From: Desulfurococcales archaeon
GTDB taxonomy: Archaea; Thermoproteota; Thermoprotei_A; Sulfolobales; NBVN01
Length of the DNA: 7,258 bases
Direction of reading: 5' to 3'
Assembly: GCA_021160415.1 (NCBI GenBank)
Contig: JAGHCP010000149.1
Span: 1-7,258, forward strand
Made by a program: the position numbers and the translations under genes
In this document: positions 1 through 4,781 of the stretch, piece after piece
Numbering within the stretch: position 1 is the stretch's first letter
Layout of the letters: every line of letters begins with the position of its first letter
The notes under the pieces: generated by a model
The model's database searches: none
What the model was told of the DNA's origin: nothing
The model's input: only the letters and a program-made list of their open reading frames with translations

Positions 1-943
1 ACCTACTGGTTAGGAAGTGCTTAAGCACCCCGCACTCAACCACCACTGTCCTCACCTTCCTGCTTCCCTCGTCGTCGAACGGGACGTAGTAACCGCCGTC
101 AATCAGTCCGTCGTCAACTATCGTGACGGACTCTGAAGCAATGGCTTCACCCACACGCCCCTTAAGCACGGAGTTCCCGGTCCCTACCAAGTCACCCTCA
201 GAGGCGTGGCCGAAGGCCTCGTGAAGTATGAGGCCTATGAGGTCCGGGTCAGCTATGACCCTCAACTTACCTGCGGGGGGTGAAGGCGCCTTAACGGCTT
301 CCGACGCGAGGCTACTTACCTCCTCGGAGAACCTCACCCAGTCCGAGGACTTAATGAATTCCCAACCCGCAACCCTCGACCTGCTGTCCGCCACCCTCTC
401 CATAACCCCTGAGTCGGAGGCGACGCTGGACTGCAGAAGACCCGTCATCACGACGCACCACTCAGCCTCAGCCCCGTCGGAGGTCATGACGACCCTCCTG
501 TCCCTCTGAACCCCTAAGTACGTCATCGACGACTTAACGGAGCCCGTCATAGCCGCCTTATTGGCTTCTAGGACTACCTCAACCTTCTCCTCCGCGGGGA
601 CCTCAACAGGGTCCTCCTTGAAGGGGGAGGTCACCCTCCCCTCAGCCCTGAATCCGGAGGCTACCCTCACTTCACGGTCGGAAGCCTTAGCCGCTGCCGC
701 CGCTTCCTCGACGGCCTTAAGGACTTCAGTTTCCCTCAAGATGTTCGTTGATGAGAACCCGAACCTCCCACCCAGGAGGACCCTCACACCTATCCCGGAG
801 CGGGAGGTCCGAGAGAACTCCTTCACGGACCCGTTAACGGCCCTGACAAGCTCATACACGTAGTTCTGCCCCCTGACCTCGGCGTAGGAAGCGCCGAGCT
901 CAACCGCGTGGTTAAGCGCTTTACGCATAAGGTCCTCCAGCAT
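1..943 (-). CDS. tldD: TldD-family metallopeptidase, C-terminus cut by window start
   Basis: The minus strand reads open for 314 codons from ATG at 943 to the window edge. The N-terminus (LGASYAEVR at about residues 16-24) is typical of TldD/PmbA proteins. The metal-binding helix HEAFGHASEGD lies at 241-251, giving the HExxxH zinc motif (H241, E242, H246). The stretch after it (SVTIVDDG, GGYYVPFDDEG) also matches TldD rather than TldE/PmbA, which lacks the HExxxH. Family members are about 450-480 residues long, so roughly a third is missing, including the region where the third zinc ligand, a cysteine, is expected. Known TldD/TldE pairs form a heterodimeric cytoplasmic protease that degrades or matures small, often unfolded peptides; that role is inferred here from the family. 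The gene follows the YdjM-like gene by 41 bp and may be cotranscribed with it or use its own TATA-like box. The partner tldE is often adjacent and may lie beyond the left edge. A second in-frame ATG at 928 has a better ribosome site, so the start is uncertain by five codons. Confidence 0.93.
   Translation of the reverse strand, partial: MLEDLMRKALNHAVELGASYAEVRGQNYVYELVRAVNGSVKEFSRTSRSGIGVRVLLGGRFGFSSTNILRETEVLKAVEEAAAAAKASDREVRVASGFRAEGRVTSPFKEDPVEVPAEEKVEVVLEANKAAMTGSVKSSMTYLGVQRDRRVVMTSDGAEAEWCVVMTGLLQSSVASDSGVMERVADSRSRVAGWEFIKSSDWVRFSEEVSSLASEAVKAPSPPAGKLRVIADPDLIGLILHEAFGHASEGDLVGTGNSVLKGRVGEAIASESVTIVDDGLIDGGYYVPFDDEGSRKVRTVVVECGVLKHFLTSR
934..938 (-). promoter_or_regulatory. GGAGG ribosome-binding-like site inside the 5' end of tldD
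   Basis: On the minus strand GGAGG (938 to 934) lies five bases before an in-frame ATG at 928. The upstream ATG at 943 has no clear Shine-Dalgarno. Alignment favours 943, because homologues usually have a few residues (such as M-x-x-L-L) before the KAL...GASYAEVR motif. The spacing instead favours 928. The upstream start could be used on a leaderless or near-leaderless message. Confidence 0.35.
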
Positions 944-976
944 TTCCAAGTACCGTGATGGTTTCCGGGTCTAAGG

Positions 977-984
977 TTAAATAA
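977..984 (-). promoter_or_regulatory. TATA-like box upstream of tldD
   Basis: TTATTTAA on the minus strand lies 34-41 bases before the ATG at 943. This would give a leader of about ten bases, consistent with the weak ribosome site at that start. It sits immediately after the stop codon of the YdjM-like gene. tldD could therefore have its own promoter despite the short 41-bp gap. Confidence 0.35.
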
Positions 985-1431
985 TTACTTCATCAGGGTT
1001 AGGGGGCCGTAAGTAGCTACGTAGAGGAGGTACGTGATCGCCCCAGCGACTAGGAAGGCGTCGTTCACCGCTCTATTGGAGGATCTGAAGAGTTTGAGGG
1101 AACGCACCCCGCCCCCTAAAGGGGCCACGGGGTTGAAGCCTCTGTACGTCATGAGGTCTGCGAGGAGGTGTGTCCCCACACCAACCACGGCTGAGGCGAA
1201 ACCCAGAAGGAAGCCGATCCCGAGCCAGTGGGTTGCGAGGCCCAGAGCTACCCCCGCGGCTAGGCCGAAGAAGATGTTGTGGGTGTACTTCCTGTGTGTG
1301 ATTCTGAGCCTTATGTCTATGTCTGGTAGGGTTGAGAGCGCCGTCGAAGCTATTATTACGGCGTTTACCTCGAAGCCTTTAAGCCCCAGGAGGTATGCCG
1401 CTGCTGAAGTGAGTAACAGGTTGAACCCCAC
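985..1431 (-). CDS. YdjM/DUF457-like membrane protein, predicted metal-dependent hydrolase
   Basis: This 148-residue protein (from GTG at 1431) carries the conserved polar motifs of the YdjM/DUF457 family (PF04307) between hydrophobic helices: LPDID at 35-39, HRKYTH at 46-51, and GTHLLADLMTYRG at 86-98 followed by P-x-x-P. These His and Asp residues are the proposed metal ligands. There are about four membrane segments: near 2-18, 52-70, 72-95 and 124-142. The family is annotated as inner-membrane hydrolase-like, and no substrate is established. The family's N-terminal Gly-His motif (as in E. coli YdjM, EGHLLF) is present here as RGHVGF, but the GTG start falls just after that His. Starting at CTG (1443, downstream of an in-frame TGA at 1453-1455) would keep it. 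AGGGGG (1440-1435) is only three bases from the GTG, and GAGGTG (1462-1457) is 13 bases from the CTG, so neither start has ideal spacing. The family call is solid; the start is not. Confidence 0.8.
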   Translation of the reverse strand: MGFNLLLTSAAAYLLGLKGFEVNAVIIASTALSTLPDIDIRLRITHRKYTHNIFFGLAAGVALGLATHWLGIGFLLGFASAVVGVGTHLLADLMTYRGFNPVAPLGGGVRSLKLFRSSNRAVNDAFLVAGAITYLLYVATYGPLTLMK

Positions 1432-1490
1432 ATGCCCCCTCAGGTCCGTGGTTCAGCACCTCACCGCCTGAATCCCTCACGCACTAAATG

Positions 1491-1500
1491 GATAATTATT
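1491..1500 (-). promoter_or_regulatory. TATA-like box for the YdjM-like gene
   Basis: The minus strand reads AATAATTATC here, an AT-rich island in GC-rich DNA. It lies about 48-57 bases before the CTG at 1443 and 60-69 before the GTG at 1431. Transcription would begin near 1470 and include the GGTGAGGTG at 1465-1457, a good match to the archaeal anti-Shine-Dalgarno. Further TTTAA-like elements lie just upstream (1505-1521), so the exact box is uncertain. Confidence 0.35.
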
Positions 1501-1532
1501 AAGGTGTTTAACAAGGTTTAAGGGGGCGACCC

Positions 1533-1548
1533 GGCCCTTTAGAGGGCC
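1533..1548. repeat. Perfect 6-bp inverted repeat, hairpin-forming
   Basis: GGCCCT (1533-1538) and AGGGCC (1543-1548) form a perfect stem around the loop TTAG. A second, competing inverted repeat, GCCTT / AAGGC (1546-1550 / 1552-1556), overlaps its right arm. It lies between the terminator-like element and the promoter of the YdjM-like gene. It could be an operator, part of an RNA structure or a secondary terminator; the sequence does not decide. Confidence 0.5.
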
Positions 1549-1562
1549 TTCAAGGCTCGATG

Positions 1563-1604
1563 AAAAAGGGTGTTCTCGACTTCAAGCTTCCCCGACGTCA
1601 GGGG
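1563..1604 (-). terminator. Probable T-rich terminator after the secreted-protein gene
   Basis: Reading on the minus strand, downstream of the stop at 1680, there is a short CCCC...GGGG dyad (1604-1590) around a GACGTC core. About 22 bases further on comes a CCCTTTTT run ending at 1563. Archaeal termination mainly needs an oligo-T stretch, so the T run is the stronger signal. It is only five T long, and I see no other T tract in the spacer. Confidence 0.35.
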
Positions 1605-1679
1605 CTTTACTTACCTCCCTGCCCTTTAGACCCGGTGTTTGAGGACATCCCGCCTTTACCGGTTGACTGACTCCCTTCA

Positions 1680-3122
1680 CTACCCGGCTGAGGCGGTCCC
1701 TGAGGTAAGGTTGCTTAGTTCGTGGCTAACCTCATTCATGAGCTGCCTTAGCCCCTGCTTGATGAGGGCGGGGACGTTGGATGAGTTCATTATTTTCTGC
1801 ATCTTCTCCTGCAGGTTCGTTAAGGCGTTCCTGTAGGTCTCGTTGCTTATCCACCCTGCCCTGAAGGCGTGCTTCAGACCTTCAAACGCTCTCCTGAGAC
1901 CTTCAACCACCGTAGGTCTGTGGGGGAACACCCCCTTCCCCATCTTCCCTATCCAGTGATGCATGGCTTCCTCAGCCCTCTGCCTTAGCTTAGTCATCAA
2001 GCCCTCAATCCACTTCAGCCTCCCATGCTCCCACCTGGCCTTCACTGTTAGGTTGCTCAGCGCGGGCCTGATGCTGCTCAGCCCTTCCTGAAGCACTGCT
2101 ATGGCTGCCGTGATGTTCCCTGCCTTAAGGGCCTGCAGCGCCTGCAGGGACGTGTTATGTATCGTGCTGACCACGTACTCCGTGCTGTTCAGGATTTCCT
2201 GAGGCACCCCGGAAGTCGCATTAACCCTACCCTCTATGAAGCGTATCCTAGCCAGCATGTCCCCTGAGAGCTTAGCGAGGCCCGTGAGGGCGGCCTGGGC
2301 TTCGGCTGTGTGGTTCCCCTCAAGCATCGTCAAGGACCTATTCATGAGGAGCACCATATGCATCGTTGCGAACCCTAAATGCTTCAGCGCCGCGTCAGCG
2401 GCTACCACCGCCCTCCACTTGGCGGCGAATCCGCGCGCTAGCTGAGCCCTCACCTGCGCCATCAACCTATCTGCCTGCTTGAGTAAGGCCTCAGCTCCGC
2501 TCACATTCCCTGAGCTCAACTCCTGCCTTGCCTGCTGGAGAAGTTGCTGAGCCTTAAGCACCTCCTCCCTTATCTGAGGCGGGACGGTCACCGACCTGTT
2601 CTCTAAGTACTGGAAAGTCCTTTGCAGGTCAGCCATGACCCTCTCCCTGATCCTGAGGGCTTCCTGAAGCCTCCAAGCCGTTAACTCGTCCCTGTACTGA
2701 GGAGGTATCGCGGTACCTACGTACTGCACGACAGGCATCAACGCGTGGGTAGCCTTGAAGGCCTCAGCTAAGGCTTCCTTGGGGTGCTCATCTAGGAGCG
2801 CGGTGGCGTTCGCCAGGAGCTCCTCAGCCCTACTTAAGGATGCGTTAAGCTTCCCCGGCAGGGTGATCCCGTAATTCTGAATAGTTCCCTGAACCCAGGC
2901 CAGCAGGGACTCCGTCTTCGAAATCATGATTTCCGCGACCTTGCTGAAGTTCACGGACACCGTCACATTACTTGAGGTTGTTACTGAGGCGTTCCCCTCA
3001 ACGTCACCTACTGGGGTCGTCGGGGCGACGGACTCCGCCACACCGGCAACCGGTAAGGCGGAGATCGCAATCAGAGCCATCAGCACACCGGTTATGAGGT
3101 ACTTCGAGGTTCTTCCGGCCAT
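1680..3122 (-). CDS. Secreted, sequon-rich, all-helical protein of unknown function
   Basis: I do not recognise a named family. The 480-residue product begins with a clear Sec signal peptide (MAGRTSKY, then a hydrophobic stretch at about 9-27, probable cleavage after A29). A Thr/Ser/Val-rich linker (31-60) follows. The rest is almost wholly predicted helix, rich in Ala, Leu, Glu, Arg and Gln. There is no cysteine and no second membrane segment or C-terminal anchor, so it should be released or held non-covalently at the cell surface. Seventeen N-x-S/T sequons span the mature chain (N44, 52, 58, 93, 105, 175, 206, 261, 270, 301, 312, 323, 336, 357, 427, 446, 471), consistent with heavy archaeal N-glycosylation. 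Three degenerate helical-hairpin repeats are visible. Residues 365-425 are rich in His, Trp and Lys and differ from the repeats. ATG at 3122 is chosen because GGTG lies eight bases upstream, a TATA-like box lies 36-43 bases upstream, and the signal peptide starts there. The gene is divergent from pepA. It might be a surface-layer-associated or peptide-binding scaffold, but that is a guess. Confidence 0.88.
   Translation of the reverse strand: MAGRTSKYLITGVLMALIAISALPVAGVAESVAPTTPVGDVEGNASVTTSSNVTVSVNFSKVAEIMISKTESLLAWVQGTIQNYGITLPGKLNASLSRAEELLANATALLDEHPKEALAEAFKATHALMPVVQYVGTAIPPQYRDELTAWRLQEALRIRERVMADLQRTFQYLENRSVTVPPQIREEVLKAQQLLQQARQELSSGNVSGAEALLKQADRLMAQVRAQLARGFAAKWRAVVAADAALKHLGFATMHMVLLMNRSLTMLEGNHTAEAQAALTGLAKLSGDMLARIRFIEGRVNATSGVPQEILNSTEYVVSTIHNTSLQALQALKAGNITAAIAVLQEGLSSIRPALSNLTVKARWEHGRLKWIEGLMTKLRQRAEEAMHHWIGKMGKGVFPHRPTVVEGLRRAFEGLKHAFRAGWISNETYRNALTNLQEKMQKIMNSSNVPALIKQGLRQLMNEVSHELSNLTSGTASAG
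2055..2873 (-). repeat. Three degenerate helical-hairpin repeats within the secreted protein
   Basis: Three copies lie at about residues 84-135, 176-228 and 301-356. Each opens with a turn containing Pro (GITLPGKL, SVTVPPQI, TSGVPQEI). Next comes a Leu/Ala helix (EELLANATALL, QQLLQQARQEL, EYVVSTIHNTS), then a break with an Ala/Leu helix (PKEALAEAF, SGNVSGAEALL, KAGNITAAIAVL) and a final hydrophobic turn. Identity between copies is low, so this is a structural repeat resembling TPR-like hairpins, not a recent duplication. Confidence 0.5.
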
Positions 3123-3128
3123 TTTGGC

Positions 3129-3137
3129 TTCACCGCC
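3129..3137 (-). promoter_or_regulatory. Ribosome-binding site of the secreted-protein gene
   Basis: The minus strand reads GGCGGTGAA, a good match to the archaeal consensus GGAGGTGAT. Its GGTG ends eight bases before the ATG at 3122. Together with the signal peptide that follows, it fixes this start. Confidence 0.6.
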
Positions 3138-3157
3138 AATCCCTGCGACCCCTTTCC

Positions 3158-3165
3158 TTATTAAG
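3158..3165 (-). promoter_or_regulatory. TATA-like box for the secreted-protein gene
   Basis: CTTAATAA on the minus strand lies 36-43 bases before the ATG at 3122. Initiation about 25 bases downstream, near 3136, would give a leader of about 14 bases that just contains the ribosome site. It is the only AT-rich element at a suitable distance. Confidence 0.5.
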
Positions 3166-3184
3166 TACCCTTCTGAACGGCTAC

Positions 3185-3197
3185 GCGTGCGCCACGC
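3185..3197. promoter_or_regulatory. Dyad 1 of a possible operator: GCGTG-CGC-CACGC
   Basis: Perfect 5-bp arms GCGTG (3185-3189) and CACGC (3193-3197) surround a 3-bp centre. An overlapping alternative pairing, GTGCG / CGCAC (3187-3191 / 3195-3199), also exists. It lies two bases from a second palindrome and between the two divergent TATA-like boxes, where a regulator could affect both promoters. Confidence 0.4.
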
Positions 3198-3199
3198 AC

Positions 3200-3213
3200 G
3201 TGAAACGTTTCAC
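3200..3213. promoter_or_regulatory. Dyad 2 of a possible operator: GTGAAACGTTTCAC
   Basis: This is a perfect, uninterrupted 14-bp palindrome, of a size and form typical of a homodimeric winged-helix or ribbon-helix-helix operator. Its half-site TGAAACG (3201-3207) recurs as a direct repeat at 3218-3224, 17 bases further on towards pepA. The palindrome ends 26 bp before the pepA TATA-like box and lies about 35 bp from the minus-strand box. No regulator gene is in the window. Confidence 0.5.
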
Positions 3214-3239
3214 ACGCTGAAACGGCCCGGGTAAACGGC

Positions 3240-3247
3240 TTTAACTT
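3240..3247 (+). promoter_or_regulatory. TATA-like box for pepA and the permease gene
   Basis: TTTAACTT lies 32-39 bases before the GTG at 3279, which would give a leader of about ten bases. Two other AT-rich candidates are GTAAAC at 3231-3236 and CTTTAAG at 3259-3265. The last seems too close to the start codon. Confidence 0.4.
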
Positions 3248-3278
3248 CCACACACACCCTTTAAGCGGGGATCTCAAC

Positions 3279-4769
3279 GTGATTTCATCCTACGTGGTTG
3301 AGCCGGATTACTCCAGACTTAAGGCTGACTTGGTAGGTGTCCTGGTGTTTAAGGGGGAGGAAACCCTCCCTAAGGAGGTTGAAGCCCTTAACACCGAGTT
3401 GGGGGGAGGGATTAAGGCCCTTCTGGGAACGCCGGAATTCACCTGCGGCGTCGGGGAGTCCGTCCTCATCTACGGGTTCCGCGGCGGTGTTAAGAGGGTT
3501 CTCGTCGTTGGGGGAGGGGATAAGGGTTCAGCGAACGCTGAAGTCCTCAGGACGTACGGAGCGGTCGTCGTGAAGAGGGCTAAGGAGTTAGGGCTTAGAA
3601 GCGTCGCCATCACCGCCAGGTTCCTTTCCGGAAAGGAGGAATCGCTGAGAGCGATTGCGGAGGGGGCGGAGCTCGCGAACTACGTCTGGGGCGCTAAGAA
3701 GGACCTGCGGAGGGTTGAGGAGTTAGTTATCGCAGGTCCTGAGGAGGTTGAGGGCGCTGAACGCATCCTGAAGGAGGTGGGCGTGGTTTCGGAGGCCGTC
3801 TCCCTCGGCCGGGACTTAGCGAACGGGCCTGCGGAGGAGGTCAACCCTGAAACGTTCGAGGAGAGGGTCAGGGAGGCATTCAAGGGACTCCCAGTCACTC
3901 TGAAGGTCCTTCACGAGGAGGACCTGAGGAGGGAGGGGCTTAACGGCATCATAGCTGTGGGTAAGGGCTCCGCCATCCCTCCGAGGCTCGTCATAATCGA
4001 GTATAGGGGTGCCGGTGAGGGGGAGCCGTGGATAGCTGTCGTCGGTAAGGGTGTGTGCTTCGATGCTGGAGGCCTCGACCTTAAAACCGCTGCCTCAATG
4101 TTCGACATGAAGTTCGACAAGGCAGGGGCCGCCTACGCGGTGGCGGTGGCGTACGCAGCAGCCAAGCTCGGCCTCAAAGTGAACCTCGTGGCGCTAGCTC
4201 CCCTCGTCGAGAACCTCCCGTCAGGCTCCTCCTACAAGCCCCTCGACATCATAAAGATGTACAACGGATTAACGGTCGAGGTGCATAACACCGACGCTGA
4301 GGGGAGGCTGATACTTGCGGACGCCCTCGCATACGCAGCCAAGAACTATTCCCCTGAAGTGATGATAGATATGGCCACCTTAACAGGGTCAATAATTTCA
4401 GCGCTCGGATGCCACGCCGCAGGGCTCTTCAGCAATGACGAAGGCCTTAAGGAGGAAATCATGAAGGCCGCTGAGGAAACGGGTGAGAAGGTTTGGCCCT
4501 TCCCGATGTGGGAGGAGTACTACGAAGACATAAAGTCGGACTTCGCAGACATCAAGAACATAGGTGTGGGGAGGGCTGCGGGGGCGATAATAGGCGCCGT
4601 GTTCCTAAGCAAGTTCGTGGGGGACACGAAGTGGGCCCACCTCGACATCGCTGGGGTCGCGAACACGCAGCAGGAAGGGCCTAAGAAGCCCTACTACCCG
4701 AAAGGCGCTACCGGATTCGGGGTAAGGCTCCTGCTTCAGTTCCTGAGGAGTAAGGAGAGATCGGGTTGA
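3279..4769 (+). CDS. pepA: M17 leucyl aminopeptidase (PepA), complete
   Basis: This 496-residue protein has the usual length and two-part layout of M17 peptidases: an N-terminal macro-like domain (about 1-165) and a C-terminal catalytic domain (about 175-490). The active site is complete. Metal ligands are K257 (VVGKG), D262 (FDAGG), D280 (MKFDKAGAA), and D339 and E341 (signature NTDAEGRL at 337-344). Catalytic residues are K269 and R343. The spacing between these seven residues is the same as in bovine lens leucine aminopeptidase. These enzymes are cytoplasmic homohexamers using two divalent metals to remove N-terminal residues from peptides in the last step of protein turnover; some bacterial PepA proteins also bind DNA. 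The Met commonly seen after the third metal-ligand Asp is Lys281 here. There is no signal peptide. The GTG start at 3279 has only a weak site (GGGGAT, 3267-3272), consistent with a very short leader. The permease gene starts 12 bases after the stop, implying an operon. Confidence 0.96.
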   Translation: MISSYVVEPDYSRLKADLVGVLVFKGEETLPKEVEALNTELGGGIKALLGTPEFTCGVGESVLIYGFRGGVKRVLVVGGGDKGSANAEVLRTYGAVVVKRAKELGLRSVAITARFLSGKEESLRAIAEGAELANYVWGAKKDLRRVEELVIAGPEEVEGAERILKEVGVVSEAVSLGRDLANGPAEEVNPETFEERVREAFKGLPVTLKVLHEEDLRREGLNGIIAVGKGSAIPPRLVIIEYRGAGEGEPWIAVVGKGVCFDAGGLDLKTAASMFDMKFDKAGAAYAVAVAYAAAKLGLKVNLVALAPLVENLPSGSSYKPLDIIKMYNGLTVEVHNTDAEGRLILADALAYAAKNYSPEVMIDMATLTGSIISALGCHAAGLFSNDEGLKEEIMKAAEETGEKVWPFPMWEEYYEDIKSDFADIKNIGVGRAAGAIIGAVFLSKFVGDTKWAHLDIAGVANTQQEGPKKPYYPKGATGFGVRLLLQFLRSKERSG

Positions 4770-4770
4770 C

Positions 4771-4776
4771 GGGGGT
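4771..4776 (+). promoter_or_regulatory. Ribosome-binding site fixing the TTG start of the permease gene
   Basis: GGGGGT lies immediately after the pepA stop codon and five bases before TTG at 4782. An in-frame TAG at 4776-4778 rules out a longer start. The first in-frame ATG (codon 23) would cut away most of the first membrane helix. TTG is therefore the best start. Confidence 0.65.
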
Positions 4777-4781
4777 AGATT

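Noticed and set aside
228..863. Plus-strand open frames at 228-509 and 561-863
   Set aside because: They lie antisense to tldD, whose frame is continuous and carries recognisable motifs. Their products are Ser/Thr/Leu-rich, low-complexity translations typical of shadow frames in GC-rich DNA.
1034..1471. Plus-strand open frame of 145 codons
   Set aside because: It is antisense to the YdjM-like gene, which has conserved family motifs. The plus-strand product is basic and motif-free.
1505..1570. Possible tRNA or other known structured RNA in the spacer
   Set aside because: The hairpins do not form a cloverleaf, and there is no T-loop GTTCRA motif or CCA-proximal acceptor pairing.
1582..1680. 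32-codon minus-strand frame whose GTG overlaps the stop of the secreted-protein gene
   Set aside because: It has no ribosome site of its own and an unremarkable composition, and it ends inside the terminator-like region. The overlap looks accidental.
4359..4365. GTGATGA, a perfect C-box for a C/D-box guide RNA
   Set aside because: It lies within pepA coding sequence, and no CTGA D-box follows at a suitable distance.
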